64,000 nt of DNA from Cloeon dipterum. Lineage: Eukaryota > Arthropoda > Insecta > Ephemeroptera > Baetidae. The position numbers and the translations under genes were made by a program. Each line of letters begins with the position of its first letter. The stretch's first letter is position 1. The notes under the pieces were generated by a model. That model was not told the origin of the DNA. It made no database searches and saw only the letters and a list, made by a program, of their open reading frames with translations. The stretch is taken from positions 32,306,545 to 32,370,544 of the forward strand of contig NC_088790.1 in NCBI RefSeq assembly GCF_949628265.1. Direction: 5' to 3'. Below are positions 20,147 to 30,819 of the stretch, piece by piece.

Positions 20147-21802
20147 ATGGGTAATTTACAAGATAAAATGAGTAGAATTTGTCCTGACTGCAAAGAAGAT
20201 CTTCGAGCAAATGGCCATTGTGAAAACCGAAACTGCCCGAGTTTGCAAAGAATCGAGTCTGCAAATATTGAGTCGGTGTTATTTGGCGACAACCCTGACC
20301 TGGCTCTACCGCCAGAAGAAGACTTACTCTCCCGAATAGCGAGGCAATACGGCAACATTGGTAACTATAAAAGCTTTATTCCTCCTCATAATGTGGGTTA
20401 AACAAATCTATGGAAGAAAACCATTGTATTTTCCAAACGTGAGAAATGATAACCGAATTCAAGTAATATTATCCTGAATTTTATTGCATTTGTTAAGGCC
20501 AAATGCCTCTGCCGGAGAGTCGACAGGAACATCAAAATTTCGAGAATGCTCAAACGACGAATCAGGGGGATGGTAATTCCAGGGCGAATTCTAGGAATTC
20601 TGAAGAAGCTTTGCAAGAGAATCTGGAGGAATTTTTCAGAGAATGGAATAACCAAGGACTGGACTCTGAAGTTAATTGGACACCCGTAAGTAAAGAATAC
20701 TCCACGTCTGGCTCTCTATCTTTTGGGAACCTTGCGCAGACAATGATATCTTCTTCTCAGCAGCAACCTGTCGCGGCTCATAATCCCGCACCGATCGCAT
20801 CATCCTCAAGGGAAGGTTTCCAAGCTCGAAACCCGGCAAGATATAATGGCAGCAAAACTCAATCTGGTAGTTTTTATTTTACTGTATAAAACTGTATGAA
20901 ACTTTACACTTTTCTGTAGGCCAAAACTTATTGAGGAAAGCTATTCGTCAGCACTTTCAAATCAAGACTCGTCGAGATTTGGCGCCGACTAATCAGATTG
21001 AGACGAAACAGGAATTTTCTGCTCAAGGAAGTGAGCAACTCGATAAGCAGCGTGCATCTGGCCTTCCACCCACTCCTGAAAGCACTGTACCAACCCAGAA
21101 TTCTTCTTCAGCTCAGAAAGTCTCAGGTACAAACATCTTATTTTTTAAAATTAAATTTAATTGAGCTTCGCACTTTCAGAGCCGACTAACAGGTCTGCAA
21201 AAAGCACAAAAGGATTTTGCGTGATGTGTGAGGAGACAATGGAATGCATTTACATTCATTCGGGATTTTGGCACCAAACTCCCAACACTCCTAATTCTTG
21301 CTATGATTTTGGCATCGCACCATTATCACGTACACGATTGCTCTTGCCCAGTTGTACAGACCCTGACAAAGAGTTAAAAGAATGCCTGCGTTGTCAAAAG
21401 GTGCTTTACAATCACCGTTACTACAATCACGGCTGTCCCGTTCCTTCAACCAGCTCAGCCCAACCAGATGCGAACGTTCCTCCAGTTCGTGCTTCAGGAA
21501 GAAAAATGAAAGGATATTGCCTGATGTGCAAGTCCACCTTTGATGATATAGCTAAGCATTGGTCCGACATGCACTACTTCCCTAGGAAAAGAGACGATGA
21601 TGCTTACGCTCTCAGAGAGGTCCGTGGACAATGGACGCTCGTTCCTGGTGGAACTTGTCTTCTAAATGAGCTGGATCAATGCAGGCATTGCTTAAGGATC
21701 ATGTACAAATATTATTTTGAGGACAGCAGGCTTAGTTGCAATGAAGCGTATTGTCCGACTTGCTTTGGTAAACCAAGACACATTAAATTCCAAAAAATGT
21801 AG
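20147..21802 (+). CDS. copy 8, paired zinc-finger family protein
   Basis: Unknown function. Exons 20147-20396 (or to 20360), 20498-20866, 20920-21126 and 21180-21802, about 482 aa, phase 1 joins. The start MGNLQDKMSRICPDC leads into the knuckle CPDCKEDLRANGHCENRNC. Exon 4 modules: FCVMCEETMECIYIHSGFWH, KECLRCQKVLYNHRYYNHGC; CLMCKSTFDDIAKHWSDMH, GQWTLVPGGTCLLNELDQC, ending YCPTC. Exons 1-3 are nearly identical to the minus-strand copy 2. Both have lost the old exon 1 donor (GGTAAC now GATAAC) and must use GTTAAA or the upstream GTAACT. The exon 3 acceptor CTGTAG is intact here, unlike in copy 2. Confidence 0.8.
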
Positions 21803-21866
21803 TGTTAAATGGTGAAGAGAGTAATTTCTATGCAATGATCATTATCAGAGGGCAAGATGAATGTGA

Positions 21867-21920
21867 AATAAAACATTTTTCGAATAGGTCACTCAAATGT
21901 GTGTTTCCCTTCCTATTTAC
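21867..21920 (+). terminator. poly(A) signal and 3' element of copy 8
   Basis: AATAAA at 21867-21872, then AATAGGTCACTCAAATGTG and a TGTGTTTCCCTTCCTATTT tract. Confidence 0.75.
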
Positions 21921-22209
21921 CTGATTTAATTGCTTAAATTGATTGGTCGCTTTTAATCATAACCCATTTTATAGAGTAAAAAGTGTTTATTTGTGGGAGC
22001 TAAAATAGATCAAAATTAATTTTCGATCTTCAAGCCATTGCAGATTTTGTGCAGCTAAAAAATGCGCACCTTTCTTTAATTCTCATGCTCAGTAATTAAT
22101 TATTTTCTTTCGGCCATGTCTACAACTTACCTAAATTTTATGAATTCATCGAATCATTGTTTAGCGTGCAATTCAGAAAATGTGAGGGTCTGATGGCTTG
22201 AGAGTAAAT

Positions 22210-22444
22210 TGGGTGGAGGTTTCAAATTCCACTCATCCCGCGTTGTCTCACGCAATGCGATGAATTCCGGTCATTTCCTGACAGACATTGGTCGGCAACG
22301 CACGGAATACAATTACTTCTATATTGTCAGGGTAAGAATATTGTTTCATTATTGCATTTTAATATCTATATTTATCCATATTTTATGTTTTAATATTTTT
22401 ATTTCCAGTAACCATTCGGAAAAATCGGCAACTCCGAAGCCAAA
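22210..22444 (+). promoter_or_regulatory. leader exon and first intron of copy 9
   Basis: Upstream ATG at 22260 (MNSGHFLTDIGRQRTEYN...), donor at 22331, acceptor at 22408. The spliced upstream frame meets TAA immediately. The main ATG is at 22445. Confidence 0.6.
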
Positions 22445-24080
22445 ATGAGTGGAATTTGTCCTCACTGCAATGGCAATCTTCGAACAAATGGCCATTGTGA
22501 AAACCGCAACTGCCCTATTTTACAAAGTAATGAAACTCCGAATTTCGAGTCGTCTTTTTTTGCCGACCATCCTGAGCTAAGATCATCATCACCAGATGCC
22601 TTTCATCGCGCTCAAGTAACTGAGGATTATGGCCAATACCTGGCCACAACTGCTCCTTTCGTTTTGAGCGAAGCAACTATGGAAGAAAATCTTGACATGC
22701 CATTGCATTTTCCAAACCTGAGAAACGGTAACTGAATTCAAGTTATGCTCCTAAATTTTAAAGCGTATTTTTGGTATAAGACCAAACTGCACTGCCGGAG
22801 AGTGCACCGCAATTTCAAAATTTCGAGAATGCTCAAGCGATGCGAACAAAAAATGCTCGGGAAAACTATTGGAATTCAGAAGCGGCTTTGCAACAGCAAG
22901 AGTTTAAGAGCCAGTTGACTAACCAAGGACTTGACTTGGAATTTAATTGGCCACCCAAAAGTCCAGAGAACTCTGCTCCTGGCTCTGTCTCTCCTTTTGG
23001 AAACAATGCGCAGCAACAATCTGTCACGGATACTAATCCCGCACCGATCGCATCAACCTCCAATGAAGATTTTTTCAAACTTCCAAACCTGGCAGGGTAC
23101 CATGGCAGCGAAGCTCAGTCAGGTATATTTTCTTTTACAGAACGTACGATTCAAATTTGACAAATTTCTTTAGGCCAAACCGAACTGATTGTGAAGGAAT
23201 GTGTGCTGGAAACCCAAAACACTATTCCAGACTTGGCTTCGATCAATCAGTTTGGGAATCCAACGCAACAGGCAATTGCTCGACAAGGAAAATCTGACCT
23301 AGTTGAGGAGCCACACGGTAGTGAAGAAATGGAAATAATGGGCGCATCTGACCCTTCATCTACCCCTGAAAGCATTGTGCAAAGCCAGAGCTCTTCTTCA
23401 GCTCAGAAAGTCTCAGGTACAAGAATCTCGAGTTTTAAAATTATATTTAATTGAACTTCACGACCCTTTCAGAACCGACTAAAAAATCTAAACATGTCCG
23501 AGACAGAACAGGATTTTGCGTGATGTGTGAAGAGCAAAGCAATGAAATTTACAAACATTTGACACGTTGGCACCTACATACACCAAACAAACCAAATCCT
23601 TGCTATGAATTAAGTGACACATTTTTGTCAAGTTCACGTCTATTGTTCCCCTGGTGTACAAACCCTAAAAAAGAGTTAAAAAAATGTCCGGAGTGTAAAA
23701 AGGTGTTTTACAATCACCGCTACTACAAACACGGCTGTTCCGTTCCTTCAACCAGCTCAGCCCAACCAGATGCAAGTGATGCTCCAGCTCCGACTTCAGA
23801 AAAGAAAACAAAAGGATATTGTCTGATGTGCAAATTCACCTTTGATGATTTGGAGGAGCATAAGCGCCTAATGCACGAGGACAATAAAGGATACGTCATC
23901 AGAGACGAGGTCCTTGGACAAACGACACTCCTTCCTGACCGAACTGATCATGAAGAGCTTAAGAAATGCCTGGTGTGCTCAAAAGTCAAGCACCAATACA
24001 ATTTTAAGTATGGTCGGGGTGGTTATTTATCTCCTAAATGTGTGACCTGCATTATATCCAGCACAAACAATGGAAAATAG
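22445..24080 (+). CDS. copy 9, paired zinc-finger family protein
   Basis: Unknown function. Exons 22445-22727, 22781-23122, 23174-23416 and 23473-24080, 491 aa, phase 1 joins. The N-terminal knuckle is CPHCNGNLRTNGHCENRNC. Exon 1 runs through FHRAQVTEDYG and ends LHFPNLRN with an intact GGTAAC donor. It therefore preserves the ancestral exon 1 end that copies 1, 2 and 8 have lost. Exon 4: FCVMCEEQSNEIYKHLTRWH, KKCPECKKVFYNHRYYKHGC; CLMCKFTFDDLEEHKRLMH, then GQTTLLPDRTDHEELKKC, ending KCVTC. Exon 1 is closest to copy 3 and exon 4 to copy 4. The usual W of GQWTLLP is T here. Confidence 0.85.
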
Positions 24081-24160
24081 AAAAAAATGTTCAAATCATT
24101 GATGCAATGTGGGATCTCTATACATGATCATTTTCTGACTGCAAGACGTATATTTAATAA

Positions 24161-24210
24161 TCAGTTTATCAAATAGGTCACAAAAATTTGTGTTTTTTTC
24201 GTTTTTACCT
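24161..24210 (+). terminator. degenerate 3' element of copy 9
   Basis: AAATAGGTCACAAAAATTTG and TGTGTTTTTTTCG are present, but no AATAAA precedes them (only TTAATAATC). Confidence 0.5.
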
Positions 24211-24740
24211 AATCTATTTGGTTAAAATGATTTAACGCTTAATTTGTAACAAATATTATTGAGTAAAAAGCATTATTTTATGGGAGAAAATCGATCAAAT
24301 TTAATATTCATTGTTCAAGCCCTTTCAGATTCGGTGCAGCTCTATAATGCCAACCTTTCTCTTTAATTTCTGCTCTGTAATCTGTAATTAATTATTACAA
24401 AATTATTTGGTCGAAGATCTGGATACAAATATCATTTTAAAGATATTCGAGTGTAGCTCGCACGTCACCCGCGCCGGACACTGTCCTCTGTTCGACTCTT
24501 GCCTCTCACAATCAGAATTCGATGCATATTCATTAAGTTTTAAATCAATACATTTATAAATAAGATTAATTTTTGAAATCCTGCGGCTGTGATTGAGCGA
24601 CCTGGGAGGTGACCTGAGGCCTGCAGGTGACCACCGAGGAACGGGAAAGGCTGATGGACACTCAAACGTTTGAATTCAGCACCGAGTAAAAAGGAAACAT
24701 TTTTATTTTAATTTTCGATGAGATGAGAAAAATTCGCACG
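24210..24740. repeat. duplicated intergenic unit after copy 9
   Basis: Gene-free. Contains GTTCAAGCCCTTTCAGATT (about 24314), GAGCGACCTGGGAGGTGACC (about 24594) and GGCTGATGGACACTC, the same blocks as the spacers between copies, but no leader follows. It marks the right-hand limit of the amplified unit. Confidence 0.6.
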
Positions 24741-24744
24741 AGTG

Positions 24745-24910
24745 ATGTGTGCAGAGTTTTATTTCTATAAATCATTATATTCTGAGAGTAAGATGGACAG
24801 TAGGTGTGTCCCAGATGAATCTTACTGTCCGACTTGTTATGCATTCTCTGATTAAAATATGAAATAAACAAAAATGAAGATTTAACTTAATTTCTTTTCT
24901 CTTTTTTTAC
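24745..24910 (+). pseudogene. orphan exon-4 tail, right copy
   Basis: Encodes CVPDESYCPTCYAFSD and a stop in one frame. It is near-identical, on the opposite strand, to the orphan tail downstream of copy 2 (2666-2794) and includes the GGACAGTA/TACTGTCC inverted repeat. No upstream exons accompany it. Confidence 0.5.
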
Positions 24911-25570
24911 CTGAACAATTTCCCAATAAACCCAAAAGATGGGGAAAACACCCTCTTAAATTCATAGCCTCAGTCGGCGCTGAAACTCTTGCCCGCTGAC
25001 GCAAAAAGAGCGCAAATGCTTTTGGTCCGGATGCGTTTTTATAATTTTCCGATTTTTAAAACCTTTTTTAGGTTCAAGTATGCAACCTGCGTAGTTGCAG
25101 TGCGACTCGAGTTGCATATTTTGCCCCTGCCACACACAACGATAAGTATAAACAGGCACTTCGCCGCTCAGGTGTCGCGACCTGGCGAAGGTCGACGAGT
25201 GAATAAAATGACTTCACGAGTGATTTTTATTACTGTCCAATTTAATTAATATGAGAATCTTGAGAATGGCTTAACAATGCGAGCCATGCAACGGGCTGCT
25301 CAAGGATTAAAAAAGATTTATGATATTTAGGCGGTGACTGCGGCGAAAGAGGGAAAATAAATTTATGATTTTCCATGGAAGTTGATTTTTTACGCTAAAA
25401 GATCTTTAACATGTCTTCGTAAAATGAAAAAAGCATTGACGAGTTTCATAATCTTTTTTCAGGATCTTTTCAGTCATTGAAGTAAAACAAGCAGACATAT
25501 TCATTGGTTTCAATCATTAAGCCAATTTATTTGATCTGATTTGAGATGTCATCAAGACACGTGATGGACT
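24910..25570. other. spacer between finger cluster and protease-like genes
   Basis: No gene seen. The part at about 25370-25500 (TTGATTTTTTACGCTAAAAG...CAGGATCTTTTCAGTC) is repeated at 27.83-27.94 kb, so it belongs to the 3' flank duplicated with the two protease-like genes. Confidence 0.5.
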
Positions 25571-25575
25571 CTGTT

Positions 25576-27018
25576 TTATTTGATGTCAACAATGGGGATA
25601 TCTTTTAGTATCAATTCGCGGTAGAAACCGATGTTTTGAAAAAGCCATTTATCGGACATGTTACCGTTGTCCGCGCAGCTGAATGATAAGAAAGCGCCTT
25701 GTACTTGGCCATCGATCGCCAACATCGGAATCCACTTGTAAGTGGTGTTGGAGAGACTGTCGAAAAATATCTAAACACACAAAACGAATCATGATTAATC
25801 TGCGAGTAACAAAATATTTTCAGGCACGTACCTTGCAAAATCCTGGGGTCTCATCCTTCTTCATGCAAACTCTATCAGTGTTCCCTGATACTAAGGATTT
25901 GCAAGTCTCGGAATCGAATGCAGTTGCTGAGACCTTCTTCGGTAAGAGCTAAATTTCAAGGTAATTAACCCAAACTAAAAATCCGTAATCAGTATGTCAC
26001 TGCTTACCGAGGTATCATTGAAGAAAATCAACGTTGCGTTAACGTTGGTTGAGAACTTGTTAAAAGCCGATGCCGTCAACGGATACTTTGCGCTTCCGAA
26101 TTTCTTGCAAAACTTGACGGATGTGAATATGCCAAACAAAATTTCCTCAATCTTAATCGGTGCTCGAACTGTGCCCTGCTGATCGATGATTTGCATGTTC
26201 GATACATTTCTGCAACGAAAAATTAAACAAAACTGAAAGTTTATTCCAAGGAGCTAAATAAGGGTTCAATAATGTGGCTATTTTTTGCACCGATTTTTTT
26301 AATTGAAATGCCAGAAAAGCGGCTGAAAAGGTGCCCAAACCGGCAAGTGGCGCTTCCAACCAGCCCGTTGAGCATTTTGAGGCACTAAACTAGCCTCTGA
26401 AATTAGGGTTAGATCCCCGAACAGCTCAAATATCTGTTATCGCTTTGACACTCCTGAAAATGCCTTCACAATATGCTGGTTGATCAAATTTATTAATATA
26501 GAAAAAAAAGATGTATCGTGAGATAAGATTTCTTTCTCCAACAATTGAATTTGCCACTCTGAGAAGTCATGACCTGAAATTCTTGTTTCCCAGTTATTAC
26601 GCGGGCATGTTATAAATGAAACAAATCTCAACAAAACATTTACCCTTTGACGTAAGCTTCACTCGCAGTCATGAGATACCTGCTACTGACAACAAGTCCT
26701 GGAACCGTGTACGGGTACGCCTTATCCAGCAAATTAAGATTCACCTGCGTTTTAATCACCGTTTCAACGGATTCCTCGAAATGAGCGACACTTACCACGT
26801 AGGGAAATTCGCCAGGGCTGGCATCCGTTGCATTTGTCTGACACTGCACACCTGGAAAGAGATCAGCGAAGGGTTTGGATATAGAATTAAAAAAAAATGA
26901 TGTCGTCGAGGAAGGTAGTTTTCAGAAGAAAGAGGACAGCTTCAGAATATTTACGTGTCGCTGCAAGGGCGCAGAGGCAGAGGACGACGCCGAACCAAGT
27001 CGTTGACCACTTCATCAT
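25576..27018 (-). CDS. secreted trypsin-like serine protease homologue 1, probably inactive
   Basis: Minus-strand exons: 27018-26955, 26851-26644, 26209-26008, 25948-25832 and 25770-25576, 261 aa. Splice phases are 1, 2, 0, 0 and all joins keep frame. Residues 1-21 are a signal peptide (MMKWSTTWFGVVLCLCALAA). ATDASPGEFPYVVSV and PGLVVSSRYLMTA resemble the start of a chymotrypsin-fold domain, but R-IVGG is replaced by RVQCQTN. The TAAHC histidine is absent and the GDSGG segment reads DETPGFCK, so no triad can form. The closing CADNGNMSDKWLF and the helical end are typical in length. The role is unknown; a non-catalytic homologue in gut, venom-like secretion or immunity is possible. Tandem paralogue of the gene at 28.04-30.07 kb. 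The family call rests on a few motifs. Confidence 0.65.
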
Positions 27019-27060
27019 GTCCACAAGAAAGAGACTGTGGCATACCGTGCGCGCCGCCAG

Positions 27061-27068
27061 CTTTTATA
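27061..27068 (-). promoter_or_regulatory. TATA box of protease homologue 1
   Basis: TATAAAAG on the minus strand, about 45 bp upstream of the ATG and conserved in position in the paralogue. It implies a short 5' UTR and focused, possibly tissue-specific transcription. Confidence 0.7.
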
Positions 27069-27129
27069 CCCGTCCCAGGACACGTACGTGTTCGTTCCGT
27101 GTATACAGCGTATCAGTTTTTGATTGAGG

Positions 27130-27970
27130 TCAAAAGGCACGATTTCTAGCAATTGCTGTACTCAGAAAATACGATAGCTTGGAAAAGAACGAGGTGTATT
27201 TGATAAGAAAATAGGCCCATAAAATTCACTATCAAAAAACGAAGAACCGCGAGAGGCTTTTAATTGTTTCTCCGTAGAAAAAGGTGGAATAAGTGGAATA
27301 ACGTATTTAATTGTTGAGTCGTTCCCCTTAGCTTTGTGAGTTCTGAAAATTTTCTTTGTTGTTGAGAGATAAAGAATAATTGCGGTGACCTGAAAAGCGA
27401 AACGCAGGTGAATGTCTCCTTACTTAGATAGCACCTTCCGGTCAGGGCAGCGTGTTTTTGCGCAGCATTTTCACCAGAGAAAAACTTTTGTCTCCCGCCG
27501 TAAGGGACATATATAAATGAAAAAAGAGGGTTTTTTGTACCCTGATCATCGAGGAACTTCTTTGAGCGGATTTGACCCAAATTTGTTTGAAAATATCAAA
27601 TTTTGAATTTTAGAGCTCATGGTTGGAGACTGGGATCAACGCCCTGTTCAAAATTTTAAATAAATTATCATTTTGGTCAGAACTCTGTATCTAACGTGTC
27701 GTTTTAAATGTTTTCTGTCACGGGAAACTCAATTCTGCACTAAATTTCTTAATATCTCCATTCCTTTGGAGACGCTAGTACCTGGTGGCTGGCGAAATAG
27801 ACGAAATAAATTTATGCTTTTTCATCGGAGTTGATTTTTGACGTTAAAAGATCTTTATCATTTCAGCTCCTTGTCTTCGTAAAATGAAAAAAGCTTTGAC
27901 GTGTTTCATAATCTTTTTTTCAGGATCTTTTCAGTCATAAAAGTAAAACAAGCAGACATATTCATTGCTG
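27130..27970. other. spacer between the two protease-homologue genes
   Basis: No gene. The segment 27300-27520 (GTGAATGTCTCCTTACT...CACCTTCCGGTCAGGGCAGC) is repeated upstream of the second gene (30.32-30.51 kb), so the duplication included about 0.5 kb of 5' flank. The DNA at 27.78-28.0 kb repeats the 3' flank of the first gene. Confidence 0.6.
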
Positions 27971-28037
27971 GTTTCATTTATTATGCCAATATATTCGATC
28001 TGATTTGAGATGCCATCAAGACGTGACGGACACTGCT

Positions 28038-30072
28038 TTATTTGATGTCGACAATGGGGATGGTTTGTATTAATTCTTGGCGGTAGGAATCGATGTTTCG
28101 AAAAAGCCATTTATCAGACATGTCACCGTTGTCCGCGCAGCTGAATGATAAGAAAGCGCCTTGTACTTGGCCGTCGATCGCCAACATCGGAATCCACTTG
28201 TATGTGGGGTTGGAGGCACTGTCGAAAAATATCTAAACACACAATACGAACCGTGATTAATCTGCGAGTAACAAAATATTTTCAGCCACGTACCTTGCAA
28301 AGTCCTGGGGTGTCATCCTTCTTCATGCAAAGTTTATAACCGCCGTTTGATTCTAAGTTTTCGCAAGTCTCGGAATCGAATGCAGTTGCTGCAACCTTCT
28401 TCAGTACGTGCTAAATTTCAAGAAAACCCAAATTAAAAATCGGTAGTCAGTACAGCGGAAACCAGATGGCGCGACGCGCAAATATGGCGTCTGGTGGAGT
28501 ATGGCGCGAAAAATTGACACTTAAAAAGCGCGAAAAGAAGCAAGTTTTGAAAATTTGCATTACTCTTAACTAATTGTGTCTTTTGGATCGTAAAAACAAA
28601 CTCTTTTATGGCACTCGTACGGCAATCCAAACGAGAATGTTTTGTTTCCCACATTCAGACGCCATCTTGGATCTTTGCAATGGGAACCAATTTGACCGCA
28701 ATGTGCCCCCCCCCCCCCCCGCTGAATCAGTAATTATTGATGTATATCACTTACCGAGGTGCCATTGAAGAAAATCAACGTTGCGCTAACGTTTGCTGAG
28801 AGGTCGTTGAAAGACGACGCCGTCAGCGGAAACTTTGTGCCTCTGAAATTATCGCAGAACTTGATGTACACGAAAGTGTTATAATATATTCCCATGATCT
28901 TAATCGGTGCTCGAACTTTGCCCTGCTGATCGATGATTTGCATGTTCGACAAATTTCTGCAAAAAAAATTAATCATCGAAAGGAATCTGGAAGTTTTTTT
29001 TTAAATTAAAACAAAGCCTGCACACTGCACAGCACTTGCTGTGGGTACCATAGGTCCCAATAACACCGCCGAGCTATTTGAGCATTTCGAGACATTAAAC
29101 TAATCACTGATAATAGGCTTATAGATCCTCGCGGTCTAGGTATTTGAGCAGTTTTGGGAGATCTAATACTGGCTACCCAATGCGTCAGAGATGGCAAAAA
29201 GTGGTTAGTTTATAGTTACTCGAAATGCTCAAATTGCTCAACGGGCTGGCTTGCACCTTTGCAGCATGCGTGATTTGGTTTCACGGGACGAATGTATAGC
29301 GTTTTATAAAAGTGCTCGGTGCGGAGGCAAGTGGCCCTTCAGGTGGGCTGGGTCCCTGAAATGTGCGGCCTGGTGCGCCCATTCAATCCGTTATCCGGGT
29401 TTCAGCATTCGTGCCAGTGCAGTGCGCGCCCTTCCCGCTCCGAGAACAGATATAAAAAGAAAAAAATATCTGCCATCGCTTTGACACTCCTGAGAATGCC
29501 TTAACAATGCGAGCCAACTAGCTATTGTTGATGTCTTTTGATCAAATATACACATGTATTAATATATAGACAGAAAAAGTATCGTGCGATTAGATTTCAA
29601 ACGAAAACTATCTCCAATTGAAAAGTGCATGCTGACATGAAATTTAAGTTTCCCAGTTTTTATATGAAAACAAATGTCAATAAAGCATTATTTACGTAGT
29701 AAGGAGTGATTCCCCAGCCAGGAGATACCTGCTACTGACAACAAGTCCTGGAACCGAGGTCGAGTACGTCTTATCGGTCACATTAAGATTCACCTGCGTT
29801 TCAATCACCATTTCAACGGATTCCTCGAAATGAGCGACACTTACCACGTAGGGAAATTCACCAGGGCTGGCGTCCGTTGCATTTGTCTGACCCTGCACAC
29901 CTGGAAAGAGATCAGCGAAGGGTTTGGATATAGAATTAAAAAAAAAAATGATGTCGTCGAGGAAATATATGGTAGTTTTCAGAAGAAAGAGGACAGGTTC
30001 AGAATATTTACGTGTCGCTGCGAGGGCGCAGAGGCAGAGGACGACGCCGAACAGAGTCGTTGACCACTTCAT
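28038..30072 (-). CDS. secreted trypsin-like serine protease homologue 2, probably inactive
   Basis: Minus-strand exons: 30072-30012, 29900-29696, 28956-28755, 28410-28294 and 28232-28038, 259 aa, with the same phases as its neighbour. Signal peptide MKWSTTLFGVVLCLCALAAT, then RVQGQTNATDASPGEFPYV and PGLVVSSRYLLAGES. There is no catalytic His motif. The expected GDSGG site reads DDTPGLCK and the Cys pattern is kept. The second intron is larger (about 740 bp) because a SINE-like element sits in it. The third intron (28411-28754) holds a poly-C run. The stop codon overlaps an AATAAA; a second signal (AATAAATG) lies about 60 bp further on. What is said of homologue 1 about function and certainty applies here. 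Confidence 0.65.
28690..28722. repeat. poly-C run in an intron of protease homologue 2
   Basis: An uninterrupted run of 14 or more C in an otherwise AT-rich intron. The corresponding intron of the paralogue (25949-26007) is only about 60 bp, so 28411-28754 contains inserted DNA. Confidence 0.8.
29195..29472 (+). mobile_element. SINE-like retroposon, copy a
   Basis: Shares with 37.81-38.14 kb the run GTGGTTAGTTTA...GCTCAAATTGCTCAACGGGC...GCATGCGTGATTTGG...GGTGCGGAGGCAAGTGGCCC...GTGCAGTGCGCGCCCTTCC. It ends in an A-rich tail (ATATAAAAAGAAAAAAAT). It lies in intron 2 of protease homologue 2. A fragment in reverse orientation lies in intron 2 of homologue 1 (about 26330-26400). Confidence 0.6.
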
Positions 30073-30117
30073 CGTGTCCACAAGAAAGAGACTGTGGCAT
30101 ACCGCGTGCGCCGCCAA

Positions 30118-30125
30118 CTTTTATA
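30118..30125 (-). promoter_or_regulatory. TATA box of protease homologue 2
   Basis: TATAAAAG on the minus strand, about 46 bp upstream of the ATG, matching the paralogue. Confidence 0.7.
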
Positions 30126-30539
30126 CCTACCTGTCCCAGGACACGTACGTGTTCGTTTTCTATCGTGCAGCCTATCAGTTTTTAACGAGGTCAAAAGGAA
30201 AACTGAAAAATAATGAGATATTTGATAAGAAAATAAGCGCATAAAATTCGCTATCACCGGAAACGAAGAACCGAGAGAGCCTTTGAACTGTTTTTTTTTT
30301 CGTAAAAAAGGTGTAATAACGTATTTAATTGCAGAGTCGTTGTGTGTTCTTCAATTTTCTTTTTTGTGGGGAGATAAAAAATAATTGCTGACCTGAAAAG
30401 CGAAACGCAGGTGAATGTCCCCTTACTCAGATAGCACCTTCCGGTCAGGGCAGCGTGTTTTTGCGCAGCATTTTCACCAGAGAAAAAAACTTTTGTCTCC
30501 CGCAAGGGACATAAGACATAAGGCATAGTTACCCTGAAA

Positions 30540-30815
30540 AAGATCGTCTGGATAGTGTGATGCTTTTACTGAAGAAAATAAAGGAAAAATGCGGTTGCAA
30601 TTTAAAAAAATCTATACTTTTCCAATTTTGATGACTTCACGCCTTTTCTAGAATTATGTTATTAGACTTATGCCCACACGGAAGATATTTTATTCTAAAA
30701 ACTCTACTAAATTAATGCCTCGTACCAAAAACAGATTTTTTAAAATAAAATACAAATTAATTTTTTTAAATCCAGTGAGTCATAAAATGTTACATTTAAC
30801 CAAGGCAGTTGAAGT
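30540..30815. other. AT-rich spacer, no gene seen
   Basis: No open frame, RNA motif or known repeat recognised between the duplicated 5' flank of the protease homologues and the first foldback element. Confidence 0.4.
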
Positions 30816-30819
30816 ATAG

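Noticed and set aside
29823..29900. GTAAGT inside exon 2 of the protease homologues as a donor
   Set aside because: It matches the consensus, but the frame stays open through a conserved protein segment in both paralogues and the phase 2 donor further on fits exon 3. Minor use is possible.
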